The notes: a model not told the origin generated them from the letters alone. A DNA stretch of 64,000 nucleotides from Lysinibacillus sp. B2A1 (GCA_002973635.1 CP027224.1:3172501-3236500); one strand, 5' to 3'. Positions 51,816 through 60,509 are shown, numbered from the stretch's first letter. Numbers and translations are program-made.

Positions 51816-51951
51816 GAATGAGTATTTCCCTCCTAAAAATCAATAGCTATTCAAAAATTATACAAGAGTAATAGATTGTTGCACAATTTATATAAAACCT
51901 TACTATATCAATAGTATGTACAGTTTTAACATAATTAATATTACATATATG
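51816..51951. other. Right terminal region of the element
   Basis: 136 AT-rich bp between the tnpA-like start and the junction, holding the recombinase promoter and presumably recombinase binding sites. TTGCACAATTTATATAA here loosely parallels TTGCAAGTTATTCTATATAA about 30 bp inside the left end. The core is ATG at 51949-51951. Confidence 0.5.
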
Positions 51952-52264
51952 GACAGCGATGATGTTACCGGAGCATCTGAAGCTTTTGAAAGAATGGAAG
52001 CAAGAAAGCTATGTTGAGCTGCCACGTGAACTGGCTGAATGGGAGCAGGAAGAATTACAGCAAAGCATAGAGCGAGCTTTGGTGCAAAATAAAAATATTA
52101 TGTTAACTATATGGGAGAAGGCTAACTATTTGCAGTGGAGTGGGGTTATTCAAGCCATTGATGAGGAGAATCAAGAGCTATTATTAGAAACAATGACAAA
52201 CACAAAGCCTATTCCTTTACGTCAAATTTATGCCGCACGTATAGAAGATGATTATAATGATTAA
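51952..52264 (+). pseudogene. yolD: Host yolD, 3' part (5' part at 34221-34255)
   Basis: From GACAGCGATGATG this encodes TAMMLPEHLKLLKEWKQE onward, the YolD family minus its first 12 residues. A 101-codon frame from the internal ATG at 51959 is open but lacks a ribosome site. Joined to 34221-34255 it gives an intact 115-aa YolD. The partner gene downstream overlaps its stop exactly as in the element copy. Confidence 0.85.
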
Positions 52265-52616
52265 CGGCGAACAACGAAGTTTACTGCATCAATATCTTTT
52301 GCTAGATTTAGCTGTAAAATCATTGCAGCAGGATTATAAACGGGCAGAGTACTTTAAAATGAAGCTTGTTTTTTTACCTTTAATGGATGCCTTGTTAAAG
52401 AATTTACGAAAGGATTATTTCCAGCTAAAACGTCAGCTAGCCCAGCAGCAAATACGAGTAGTGGGGTGGCATCGCATCGATGAATATTTTAGTGATGTGC
52501 AAATTGCCACAGCAGGGAACGATGAAGTGCTACGCTATGCCAACCAAGCGTTAAAAACGCAAGTTGAAGAACTATTGCTGCAGCAATTACAAAATCACTC
52601 ATTTGAGCTTACATAA
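52257..52616 (+). CDS. YolD-partner protein, host copy (119 aa)
   Basis: A 119-aa helical protein starting MINGEQRSLLHQYLLLDL, overlapping the yolD stop by eight bases. It is homologous to the element copy at 34715 (SLQQDYKRAEYFKM, HRIDEYFSDVQIATAG, LRYANQALK). It originally belonged to the polymerase-yolD operon; now cut off from that promoter by the island, its expression is uncertain. No known domain. Confidence 0.7.
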   Translation: MINGEQRSLLHQYLLLDLAVKSLQQDYKRAEYFKMKLVFLPLMDALLKNLRKDYFQLKRQLAQQQIRVVGWHRIDEYFSDVQIATAGNDEVLRYANQALKTQVEELLLQQLQNHSFELT

Positions 52617-52632
52617 TGAGTGATTTTGTAAT
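52586..52632 (+). terminator. Terminator of the original polymerase operon
   Basis: A 17-bp perfect stem (ATTACAAAATCACTCAT) with the gene's stop codon in the loop. Confidence 0.75.
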
Positions 52633-52700
52633 TTAATGTTGAAAAACATCCTGAAGAATCACATATATCGCCAAGATTAACAATTTTGAATTCTATATGA

Positions 52701-53177
52701 CTAAATGTGTAAATTCATCACAATTTGCTCGCCAATAGGTCCTATTCTTCTTTCCCCATGATCAACAAAGCCTACTTTTAAATACAAATTTTGAGCAGGA
52801 ATATTTTTATGGTTCACTCCTAAAACGACCTCATTGCATTCCTTAAATTCTCTTTTAATAAAGTCAGACAGTACCAGCATGCCCTTTTTGGCGTATCCCT
52901 TTCCTTGTTGCTTATGGTCAATAGATAATGCCGTAAGCAGCATAGCATTTGGATTGCTAGAGTATTCTTTCACTCTCTCTGTTGTATGAAGAACAAAAAA
53001 TCCAACTGGTACATTGTCACTTAAAATAACAATGGGGTACTGTCCAACCATTTCTATAGAAATCTCTTTAGGAAGGGCCGTAAATTGAGATTGCTCTTTT
53101 GGAAGATCAAAGTCATGTAAAACATCTACATAATCTTCTGAGAAATGTACTAATTCAATGGTGTTTATAGTTTGCAT
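52701..53177 (-). CDS. GNAT-family N-acetyltransferase
   Basis: A 158-aa GNAT protein: VGFFVLHTTE strand, AMLLTALSIDHKQQGKGYAKKG with the acetyl-CoA Q/RxxGxG/A loop, and NIPAQNLYLKVGFVDHGER. The substrate is unknown. GGAGG lies upstream of the ATG. Confidence 0.85.
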   Translation of the reverse strand: MQTINTIELVHFSEDYVDVLHDFDLPKEQSQFTALPKEISIEMVGQYPIVILSDNVPVGFFVLHTTERVKEYSSNPNAMLLTALSIDHKQQGKGYAKKGMLVLSDFIKREFKECNEVVLGVNHKNIPAQNLYLKVGFVDHGERRIGPIGEQIVMNLHI

Positions 53178-53295
53178 AAAAATGACCTCCTTTTTTTCGT
53201 ATTCTAATACAAGAACGAATGTTCGTCAAGAGGGTGAAAAAATCAAAGTGAAGTGTATCAAAAAAGAGTGACTATAAAATCACTCAAAACAACAA

Positions 53296-53325
53296 GGGAG
53301 GGGTCACTTGGACAAAAGTAACCCA
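53296..53325. repeat. Short inverted repeat, copy 1
   Basis: GGGTCACTTGGACAAAAGTA then ACCCAA resembles the element at 61966 (GGGTCACTTGACCAGAGTGA then CCC). Both lie just 3' of minus-strand genes. Confidence 0.4.
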
Positions 53326-53352
53326 AACCATTACTTATCTATATAAGGATTC

Positions 53353-54621
53353 TTATAAATCATCTAATTTTACAAGTTCTCCATTCGTAGCGTTGACTGC
53401 AAATGCACAATCTAATTTCCCACACAAAATATATTGTGCTAATTGTTTATCGTAGACATATACAGGTGTAAGCTCAAGATGATCTTTCAATGTATCAAAC
53501 GCTTGATTTTCGGTGATTGTTCCTTTTTCAACGGTAGTATAAGCTTCGAATGTCTTTAACATAAATTGACTATCCATACTATTGATTGCTTGTAAATTTT
53601 CCGCAGCAATGATAACAAGTAGCTTTCGCTTAAAAATAAAATTGGAATGCTCATTATATTTTAAGGTTGCATAAATATAGTTATCCTGACGATAAAGGGT
53701 TGTCAGTAACCACTTCCCTGTATCATTCGGATATTCTTGACGTAGAAAATCAGAAACGGTGCTTATACATTGTTCTTTTTCCAGATTTGTAATTGGTAAT
53801 AAATTCGGATGATGCTCCCTAGATATAACCTGTTCTATTGTGACATCATTGGCAAATGTAAGGCATTTTTTTTCAAATAATTGATTGGTCGGTGAATCCC
53901 AATAAATAATTTTATTGATTGCCAGTTGTATTTTGTCGTTTACAAAAAATTCATAGGGAATTGTCCTTGTTAAATCATTCGTTATATAAATTTCCTCAAA
54001 GCCATAGAAGGGAAGAATTTGCTTCTGCTTCTCTAATGGGAATTCCATAAGCTTTATTTGTTTTCTTGGCAAATCTGCAACCTTTTCTAAGGATAATGCA
54101 GGAACATCTTGTTTAAATTTTTCTTTGGGAGGAAATTGACCTATGGCTGAAAAAAGTGTCAGCTGACCATCCTGATTATATTTAATTTCAATAAAGCCAG
54201 ATGGGGAAACGGGGATACCCATAAAACATTCTTTAAAAAATAATCTTCCATTTTCCTCTTCTATTAACTGAAACTGCTCGTTATAGGTAAGTCCTGTTTC
54301 TTCCTCAGCCCATTGAATAATATCATTTGTGGAAGTGCTGACAATTATGTTTTTTTCAGCAAAAGACTTGTTATTAACAAACAAGATTCTTTTAAGCTGA
54401 CCAGTATGCACATCTATGTCAATAATTGCAGTTCCTGGTGGATTTAAATCATCCTCTTCTACCTTTTTAGCATGAGAAGGAAGCCACTCTGTAGTAAATG
54501 TATAGGTTGTATCTTCAAATACATCTAAGCTTCTATAAAATGAAGAGGTATGTAAATAATAATTAGTTAATCCGAATTTCTCTTTTGTTGCAATAATTAA
54601 TGCTTGTATTTTTTGTTCCAT
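53353..54621 (-). CDS. YcdB/YcdC (DUF4901)-domain protein
   Basis: A 422-aa soluble protein with two related beta-rich halves of the YcdB/YcdC type. Repeated features are the PPGTAIIDIDVHTGQL segment, WAEEETGLTYNEQFQLIEE, FFKECFMGIPVSPSGFIEI and the C-terminal NATNGELVKLDDL. No signal peptide is seen. Related proteins are often sporulation- or surface-associated with no known activity. The start at 54621 has GAGGAG 9 nt upstream; a frame ten codons longer would include that site. Confidence 0.7.
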   Translation of the reverse strand: MEQKIQALIIATKEKFGLTNYYLHTSSFYRSLDVFEDTTYTFTTEWLPSHAKKVEEDDLNPPGTAIIDIDVHTGQLKRILFVNNKSFAEKNIIVSTSTNDIIQWAEEETGLTYNEQFQLIEEENGRLFFKECFMGIPVSPSGFIEIKYNQDGQLTLFSAIGQFPPKEKFKQDVPALSLEKVADLPRKQIKLMEFPLEKQKQILPFYGFEEIYITNDLTRTIPYEFFVNDKIQLAINKIIYWDSPTNQLFEKKCLTFANDVTIEQVISREHHPNLLPITNLEKEQCISTVSDFLRQEYPNDTGKWLLTTLYRQDNYIYATLKYNEHSNFIFKRKLLVIIAAENLQAINSMDSQFMLKTFEAYTTVEKGTITENQAFDTLKDHLELTPVYVYDKQLAQYILCGKLDCAFAVNATNGELVKLDDL

Positions 54622-54724
54622 ATAATAACGCTCCTCATAATAATCTTTCAATCTTTATACGGTAGTGCTATGGGAAAGTTTCGTAATCTAAAGAACAAAT
54701 GGGTAAAAGGGTGACTTATCAAAA

Positions 54725-54756
54725 AAAGCTGTAGCGTACGGTAGCGCTACAGCTTC
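54725..54756. terminator. Hairpin
   Basis: AAGCTGTAGCG pairs with CGCTACAGCTT around a short loop, upstream of the YcdB/YcdC-type gene on its 5' side. It probably ends a transcript from the plus strand or limits read-through. Confidence 0.6.
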
Positions 54757-54839
54757 ATGTGACCTATTAAGGTTAGTCAGTAATGGCATTATATCATATA
54801 GTTCGAAAAACAAACAATAACAAAGCAAGGGAGATATTA

Positions 54840-55029
54840 CGATAATAAAATACAAAAAGTAGTAAAATTATCTAATGATTTTCTTGACGAAATAGGAATA
54901 TTTATTCTAATATATTAGGAAATTAATGCTCTTATTCAAAGGAGAGCTGAGCGTGACTATGCAATAGTAAAAACAAAAAATAAAATTATGTATTGGTTAA
55001 AACAGATTGAACTATATGCTCCAAAATAG
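54840..55029 (+). pseudogene. Decayed gene fragment upstream of the CPCC gene
   Basis: Open pieces in the plus strand read VVKLSNDFLDEIGIFILIY then a stop, and EINALIQRRAERDYAIVKTK then NKIMYWLKQIELYAPK to a stop at 55029. They look like the helical C-terminus of a protein. No family is recognised. Confidence 0.35.
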
Positions 55030-55043
55030 AAAAGGTGATAAAA

Positions 55044-55304
55044 ATGACAATAAAAAAATGTCCGTCTTGTGGATATTTCACAGTTGAGAGTGACTTTGAT
55101 ATTTGTGAAGTTTGTTATTGGCAATATGATGCAGTGGCACAAGACATACCAGATAAAGTGATTGGTCCAAATAATGTTTCTTTACATCAAGCACAAGTAA
55201 ATTATAAAGAATTTGGTGCGTCTGAAAAGCGATTTATAGAATCTGTTAGAGCTCCCAAAGAAGATGAGCTTCCAGAAAATAATGTAGAGTGTAATAGTAT
55301 ATAA
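55044..55304 (+). CDS. CPCC-type cysteine-rich protein
   Basis: An 86-aa protein opening with CPSCGYFTVESDFDICEVCYW, the CPCC (cysteine-rich) domain with CxxC and CxxC knuckles that probably hold zinc, followed by a helical part. These proteins often sit in toxin/immunity or mobile loci. Here the gene follows a decayed fragment and is surrounded by small remnants, fitting an orphan of that kind. AAAGGTGAT precedes the ATG. Confidence 0.7.
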   Translation: MTIKKCPSCGYFTVESDFDICEVCYWQYDAVAQDIPDKVIGPNNVSLHQAQVNYKEFGASEKRFIESVRAPKEDELPENNVECNSI

Positions 55305-55337
55305 GGAGTACCGAGACTAATTCAAAATTGGTTTTAT

Positions 55338-55366
55338 CAAAACACTTACTTCGGTAGGTGTTTTTT
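55338..55366 (+). terminator. Terminator after the CPCC gene
   Basis: AAAACACTTAC and GTAGGTGTTTT close a TTCG loop, followed by T residues. Confidence 0.8.
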
Positions 55367-55459
55367 GTGGAATACAAAAAAGATTTGCAGAATGGAACAA
55401 TGACCACTGATCGTTTAATTAAGTTGTATATTACGAATCAGCAACGTAGAAGTAAATAG
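55367..55459 (+). pseudogene. Amidase N-terminal-like fragment
   Basis: A 30-codon frame (EYKKDLQNGTMTTDRLIKLY) resembles the start of amidase-signature enzymes (leader with LxxGxxTxxxLIxxYxxxI). The catalytic part is absent and no ribosome site is present; tentative. Confidence 0.35.
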
Positions 55460-55464
55460 GGAAA

Positions 55465-55510
55465 AAGATGACCAACAAATCTAACTTAGCCGAGTTGGTC
55501 ATCTTTTTTG
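55465..55510. terminator. Terminator hairpin
   Basis: AGATGACCAAC pairs with GTTGGTCATCT, followed by TTTTTT on the plus strand. The stop of the minus-strand gene lies in the loop. Confidence 0.8.
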
Positions 55511-55686
55511 TATTTATTAGGATGGAATTGCCTATGTAATATATCTGCACCAATAAAAATACAAAACGTCCCTAAAATTTTTAAAAGTATATTTTTGATT
55601 AATAAAGAATCGTCAATAGTTATAACTATTAACATAAGTCCAACCGTAATAAATATTAATCCTATTAGCCCTTTAACAAACCTCAT
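55486..55686 (-). CDS. Small two-helix membrane protein (66 aa)
   Basis: A 66-aa membrane protein with two hydrophobic segments (about 3-23 and 32-50) and a basic-acidic tail (HPNKYKKDDQLG). The start at 55686 has AGGAG 8 nt upstream; TTG at 55692 is the alternative. Family not recognised. Confidence 0.55.
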   Translation of the reverse strand: MRFVKGLIGLIFITVGLMLIVITIDDSLLIKNILLKILGTFCIFIGADILHRQFHPNKYKKDDQLG

Positions 55687-55704
55687 ATACAATCTCCTGA
55701 TTTA

Positions 55705-56130
55705 GTGACTTACTTTGTTGAATTTCCTCTTAAATCCTCCATATACCCTATAGTAGTTATCATGGAACTTTTAGCTAAATCTATTTCCTCTTCTGAATGA
55801 CTATTTCAGCAGTATTTTACTTATGTGCAGCAGCTATATTTAGATTTTAAACAATAGCCTCAGCTAGTATGTTAATTTCTTTACTGAGTTCTTCCTTTGG
55901 AACTTTATTATTCATGGTTAATATTTGGTATTCACGATTTGTAATATTGTTTGCCTCATACCTATCTAAAGTTGTAATCCAAAAAATCATCGAATTTATC
56001 TATATAAGCTCTAAAAATTCAAAAGTTTCGGTTTTATAATATGTTAATTCTTTTTCTATATCATCTTTAGTTTCAATTAAATTGTGTTCTTTCTTAGACT
56101 CTATTTTGTTTAATTTTGAATATTATTTAC
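55705..56130 (-). pseudogene. Decayed helical protein of unknown family
   Basis: On the minus strand one frame from about 56130 reads KEHNLIETKDDIEKELTYYK, a stop, then REYQILTMNNKVPKEELSKE and INILAEAIV to a stop at 55847. A further piece (SEEEIDLAKSSMITTIGYME) follows in another frame. Interrupted by stops; not recognised. Confidence 0.4.
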
Positions 56131-56262
56131 AGGTATCGGTTTTTAATCTTCGCTGCAAGTAGTAAGTTAAGTAATAATGCTGCATAGCTTCTATGTATAA
56201 TAATTTTTACCCCCTTTATATTTCTATTTTAGGAAATTGAGAGTGAAAAGTACATATAAAAA

Positions 56263-56290
56263 AACAGACAACCTTTTTAGTTATCTGTTT
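56263..56290 (-). terminator. Terminator on the minus strand
   Basis: Read leftward: ACAGATAAC and GTTGTCTGT close a 7-nt loop and are followed by seven T. Confidence 0.75.
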
Positions 56291-56380
56291 CCTCATCTAT
56301 ACACTGTAGCAAGTCACCTAAATTCTTAACATCTAGAGCAACCATAATTTTCTCAAGTGCATCCTTTAGAAGAAGTCTTA
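56277..56380 (-). CDS. Possible small ORF after the 35-aa membrane protein
   Basis: An open frame ending at 56277 encodes RLLLKDALEKIMVALDVKNL then GDLLQCIDEETDN. It follows directly on the MFDQ gene and ends at the terminator, so the two may form one transcript. No clear start codon with a ribosome site (an ATG in KIMVAL is possible). Uncertain. Confidence 0.3.
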
Positions 56381-56485
56381 TTTTTTTCTAATCAGTGTAT
56401 CCCCAAGAGGGATTCCAACCACAACAACCAAAACCGTTAGAATTAACAGGGCTTTAAAAATAAAATACGCAACTTGATCGAACAT
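56378..56485 (-). CDS. Small membrane protein (35 aa)
   Basis: A 35-codon ORF (start MFDQVAYFIFKALLIL) with AAGGAG 7 nt upstream encodes one long hydrophobic helix followed by a short charged end (TLIRKK). It has the shape of the single-helix small proteins of Bacillaceae. Function unknown. Confidence 0.5.
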   Translation of the reverse strand: MFDQVAYFIFKALLILTVLVVVVGIPLGDTLIRKK

Positions 56486-56749
56486 CATATCTCTCCTTCT
56501 TTTCTTGTTAATTCATAACTAACATTCCGAAATTATCCAATTTCTATTGAAGAATCAAACTTTTTTGTGCTTTTTATAGTATAGTTTACGTCATTACGAT
56601 GTATGTATGCAGACAACACTTTTAATATTTTGTAATCTTCAACAATCAGGCGCGATTCTGTAACAAGGATCAGCGCTCGTTTTCATTAAAGGGTCAATAT
56701 TCAGTATAAAAATTCCATATTCATATAAATGTATTATTGTAAAATTTTA

Positions 56750-57019
56750 CCTCGCTAGCGGACCACCAACATCTGGTTACATTGGCATTACATACTATTA
56801 CAAATCGTGGAATGGTACATCTGCACGATCTGCAACTTACGTTACTTGGGTAAAAGCGACTGTGCATCAATTCAAAACAGATAGTATGAATTTGGACATG
56901 CTCTGAGCTTGGGTCATCCAACAACAAGTATACTTTCTGTAATGCAACAAGGTGTGTCTACTTCGTATCAACCCAAAACCTATGATAAGACTAGTTTACG
57001 ACAAAAATGGGGGAATTAA
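56750..57019 (+). pseudogene. Matrixin-like (M10A) zinc metalloprotease, C-terminal remnant
   Basis: The plus strand reads SGYIGITYYYKSWNGTSARS, then, after a frame change, YEFGHALSLGHP, the HExGHxxxLxH zinc motif with its first His changed to Tyr. Then SILSVMQQGVSTSYQPKTYD and a stop at 57019 (LRQKWGN end). The signal peptide and propeptide are absent. A dead secreted protease gene. Confidence 0.65.
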
Positions 57020-57021
57020 TG

Positions 57022-57739
57022 ATGAGAGACTTTAAAAAGTTTAGTTTAATTAGTTTGTTATCTGCTGTTTTTATAGCAGGATTAATTTATACTGTTAATA
57101 ATAAATCTTCAGATGGAGCAGTTGATAGTAAACCCTATAGAGATTTCGGTATCTGGAAGTTTTGAAGTTTTTCAATACAATGAATTTGTGGATGAAGCTG
57201 ATGTTGTTGCTTTGGTTGAGATTAAAGATGAATTATCTGAAAATAACAGCACTGTTGTTTATCAAGAAAATACCCCACTTATTCAATATCACTATGCAAC
57301 AAGGGAAGCTGAAGTTCTGGAATACTATAAAAATGATTTGGGTCTAGATTTAAATATAAAGTTTAACGAACCAGCTGCTATTACAGAAAAAAATGAATTT
57401 TTACGTGTAGATGAGTATACTCCTTTTCAAAAGAACCAAAAATATATAGTGTACCTATCAAAAAATAATGCATTAAATGAATTAAGTGTAATAAGTGGCC
57501 AACATGGATTAGTAAATATAGATGATTTTTCTGCCAACTCATACATTGACATTGCTGTAAAAAGTATTTTAAAAGCTGATGGGATTAACCTATTTCCTAA
57601 TGCTATAATAGAATATGAAGCACCACAAAAAGTTAGCCAACTTTCAATATCGAAAATGAAAAAAGTTACAGACGAAAATTTAGATTTACCCATCTCCTAT
57701 TATTTTGATGAAAATACCGGTGTAGAACATTTAAAATAG
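57022..57739 (+). pseudogene. Anchored/secreted protein of unknown family, frameshifted
   Basis: ATG at 57022 begins a signal-anchor-type start (MRDFKKFSLISLLSAVFIAG) that stops after about 47 codons. A second frame is open from about 57113 to 57739 (about 200 residues, acidic, no known domain; EADVVALVEIKDEL, KNQKYIVYLSKNNAL). Removing one A from AGTAAACCC near 57129 joins them. It directly follows the protease remnant and was perhaps its operon partner. A sequencing error cannot be excluded. Confidence 0.6.
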
Positions 57740-57814
57740 AACTTTCAGTATTCAATCATTTCAGTTAAATTATAAACAAGTGTTTTGTTATTAACTTAAG
57801 AGATGGAGTGAATT

Positions 57815-58198
57815 ATGAAAAAGCAAAGGTTTATATGTTATATTATCACTATAATGTTTTTAGTTAGTGCTTGTTCAAGCGAAGATAATGATAAAGTTAA
57901 AATTTATGAGATGCTAAGCTTCACCGAAACTAAAGTGGATTCGATGAAAGAGATTACTGATTTAGCAGATGTAAACATTTTATTAACTGCTTTTAAGAGT
58001 GCTAGTGAAAATATGGGTATAGCCGATATGGAAGTACCCCACTATAAGGTTGATTTTGGTAACAGAGCATATTTCCTTTGGATAAATGAAGATTCTGGGA
58101 TAATAATGGATGTAGAAAATACTCATATAACTTATAGTTTATCTAAGAGTTCGGTCCAAAATATTAATAAAATAATTAATAGTCATTATGAAAAGTAG
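57815..58198 (+). CDS. Putative lipoprotein (127 aa)
   Basis: A 127-aa lipoprotein: signal peptide with lipobox LVSAC (Cys20) followed by an acidic mature part. No domain recognised; strand-rich middle (HYKVDFGNRAYFLWINED) and a helical end. GGAG precedes the ATG. Function unknown. Confidence 0.65.
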   Translation: MKKQRFICYIITIMFLVSACSSEDNDKVKIYEMLSFTETKVDSMKEITDLADVNILLTAFKSASENMGIADMEVPHYKVDFGNRAYFLWINEDSGIIMDVENTHITYSLSKSSVQNINKIINSHYEK

Positions 58199-58434
58199 AC
58201 TCACACTTTATTTATCATAATCTTATGTCTCATCTAACTACAAAATGTTTGATCGTGTAACAATTACTTTTATTTATAACCGCTTTTATAGATATGGATA
58301 TATATAATCAAGTATCTGTAAAGGTCTATAATTACATGCCGCGCTAAGAAACTCATAGGAGTCTCATAGCGCGGTTTAATTTGCTAAACTGAAAAAGGTA
58401 AAAGATGATGTAACAATTATTTTGGATTATTACA
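58199..58434. other. Intergenic region with terminator, left flank of IS66
   Basis: Contains a hairpin with CCGCGCT/AGCGCGG arms (58339-58374). The last 8 bp (TTATTACA, 58427-58434) are the target duplication of the IS66 element. Confidence 0.7.
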
Positions 58435-58518
58435 GTAAGCCCGAAATACAAAAATAAGCGCACCTTCTCGGTACGCACGACGAATGGCCAGCTATCTGAG
58501 TTTTTTTCAGATAGCTGG

Positions 58519-60105
58519 CTATTTTGAACATGTGGCTTGGATATTTTTTGACCAAGGCATGTAATCTTGTAAGATCTCTGGCTGTTGTTGAATCGGTAAA
58601 TTTGGTAGCTCCGTTAATAGCTTCACAAGGTACTGATAAAAATCAATGCCGTTTGTTTTGGCTGTTTCTGCTAAACTCAAACAGATGGCATTTGCTTTAG
58701 CACCAGCTTCACTAACAGAAAATAGCCAGTTCTTGCGACCAATCACATTTGGGCGAATCGCATTTTCAGCTGGATTATTATCTATCTCAATTCGACCATC
58801 GAACAGAAAAGCTTTTAATCCATGTATTCGATTTAATGTGTATTCGGCAGCTTTAGCTAAGGCATTTTTTCCGAAGAAAGGCGATTCATCCACCCATTTT
58901 AAGAATTTCTCTACAATCGGCTTTGAATATTTTTGCCGTGATTTTCGGCGTTTACCTGGTGGAAGATGCTTAAATTGACGTTCTAGGCGATACAGTTGGT
59001 CACAGAAATCCACGCCAATTTGCCCGTTTTTGCTATCGGCTTTTAGCCAATATCGTCGCACATGCGCCCAACAGTTAGCGAACGTGACATCAGGTAGATT
59101 GCCGTATGCCGAGTAGCCATCACAAATCACCGTTCCTTTAAAGCCTTTTGTAAATTCTATTAGTATAGAACGACTTCTCGATAATGCACTATGAAAAAGA
59201 ACGATAATCGGTCCTTGGCTTGGCACGCTGCGGAACACCCAATTGTAGGCATTCGATTGACCGGATTTTCCGTCTGAACGTTTGATTATTTGCGCATAGG
59301 TTTCATCCACATGTAGAACAGATTTTGCTGTTAATGTCTGCTTCATCTGTTCATAAACCGGTAGAAGCCAATCTTCAGCTGAACGGATCACCCAATTTGA
59401 TAAGTTCTTATCATTCGTAAGCAGGCCGTATCGTTCCCACTCCTTTACCTGACGGTAAAGAGGTAAATACTGAATAAACTTATCGTAAATAAGCTTTGCT
59501 AAAACAGTTGGTCCTGCAATACTTCGCTGAATGGCAGCTTGTGGGGCTTTCCCACGTTTCATTTGTGCTTTTTGTGTGGCATCCATTTTACAGTGCTTGC
59601 ACTCGTAGGCATGTTCAATATGCTGGATGCGCATCATTTTTGCCGGAATGAATTTTGCTTCTTCACGCGCAATCGTTGTACCAGCTTCAGTCATTTGACT
59701 AAGGCAACAGTCACATTGTGTGTTTTCAGGATGATGATGAATTTCTTCGATTTCCATTCCATCACGAAACGAATCATTTCGTTTTTTATGTAGTTTACGA
59801 ACAACTGTATACGTAACAGTTGACGTGCTTTGATCTTCTGTGTGCTCAGATTCGCTAAAAGACGGGTCGTCTTCGAATAAAGAGCCTTGCCCATCCGGTG
59901 CTTGATACTTTGATTTTTCCGATTTAGAACCGTATAACGCCGTTGTTAATTGGCGAATTTGTTCAGCTAAGGCCTTGTTTTGGGACAACGAATGATCTAG
60001 CTTTATTGAAAGCTCTTCATTTTGTTTTTTCATGTATGCTAATTGTTCTTCAAGTAATTGGATTACTTTTTCTGTTGTCGAAGAGTTTTCCAAATCATTC
60101 ACCAC
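58519..60105 (-). CDS. tnpC: IS66-family transposase TnpC (DDE)
   Basis: A 528-aa IS66 transposase: N-terminal coiled coil (about 15-70), zinc-finger-like C-x-C..C segments (QCDCCLSQM, ECKHC), and the DDE core with Asp in VLHVDETYAQ, Asp in VICDGYSAYGNL and Glu in DNNPAENAIRP. C-terminal IS66 tail. Full length. Confidence 0.93.
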   Translation of the reverse strand: MVNDLENSSTTEKVIQLLEEQLAYMKKQNEELSIKLDHSLSQNKALAEQIRQLTTALYGSKSEKSKYQAPDGQGSLFEDDPSFSESEHTEDQSTSTVTYTVVRKLHKKRNDSFRDGMEIEEIHHHPENTQCDCCLSQMTEAGTTIAREEAKFIPAKMMRIQHIEHAYECKHCKMDATQKAQMKRGKAPQAAIQRSIAGPTVLAKLIYDKFIQYLPLYRQVKEWERYGLLTNDKNLSNWVIRSAEDWLLPVYEQMKQTLTAKSVLHVDETYAQIIKRSDGKSGQSNAYNWVFRSVPSQGPIIVLFHSALSRSRSILIEFTKGFKGTVICDGYSAYGNLPDVTFANCWAHVRRYWLKADSKNGQIGVDFCDQLYRLERQFKHLPPGKRRKSRQKYSKPIVEKFLKWVDESPFFGKNALAKAAEYTLNRIHGLKAFLFDGRIEIDNNPAENAIRPNVIGRKNWLFSVSEAGAKANAICLSLAETAKTNGIDFYQYLVKLLTELPNLPIQQQPEILQDYMPWSKNIQATCSK

Positions 60106-60155
60106 ATTTCATTCAGTATAAGTTATGGATGATTATACCACTTAGGTGAATCGAT

Positions 60156-60509
60156 TTAAAAGACACCTGTTGCAGATTTTGAAATTGCTTTTGGCTGCTG
60201 GAGCGATAATCCTTCTAAGAGCCAGCGAAGCTCCTGTTGTGAAAGGTTACGCACTTCCTTTTCATCTTTTGGCCATTGCAGTTTCCCATTTTCTAGCCGT
60301 TTATAGAGAATGGCAAAGCCATCCCCATCGAAGTACAAACATTTATAGCGATCCTTGCTCGTTCCAGAAAATAAGAAAATGGAATCGCTATAGGGGTCCA
60401 GTTCAAAAGAATCCTGAATAAGTGTAGCGAGACCATCAATGCCTTTTCGCATATCCGTCTTTCCACAAATAATATAGATGTTCTGCACATTCGTAAAATC
60501 ATGCTTCAT
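60156..60509 (-). CDS. tnpB: IS66-family accessory protein TnpB
   Basis: A 117-aa IS66 Orf2/TnpB-type protein (IYIICGKTDMRKGIDGLATL, FLFSGTSKDRYKCLYFDGDG). Overlaps tnpA by four bases (ATGA). Required with TnpA and TnpC for IS66 transposition. Confidence 0.92.
   Translation of the reverse strand: MKHDFTNVQNIYIICGKTDMRKGIDGLATLIQDSFELDPYSDSIFLFSGTSKDRYKCLYFDGDGFAILYKRLENGKLQWPKDEKEVRNLSQQELRWLLEGLSLQQPKAISKSATGVF

Larger units (their letters stand above)
34256..51951. mobile_element. Tn554-like arsenic-resistance element inserted in yolD
   Basis: A 17,696-bp element whose ends are fixed by the split yolD gene. The left junction is AAATG|TCAAG and the right junction is ATATG|GACAG, sharing a short ATG core; there is no long target duplication, as in Tn554-type insertion. 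The right end encodes TnpA-, TnpB- and TnpC-like proteins reading inward. Cargo: a spare yolD-partner pair, an IS3-family copy, a flavin monooxygenase/MarR unit, a large ars operon, a second ars transcript, and a Tn3-family remnant. Its integrase set and insertion without TSD make it a site-specific tyrosine-recombinase transposon rather than a prophage or ICE (no structural or conjugation genes). Confidence 0.85.

Noticed and set aside
34256..51951. Island as prophage or integrative conjugative element
   Set aside because: No capsid, tail, lysis, relaxase or type IV secretion genes; only Tn554-type recombinases.
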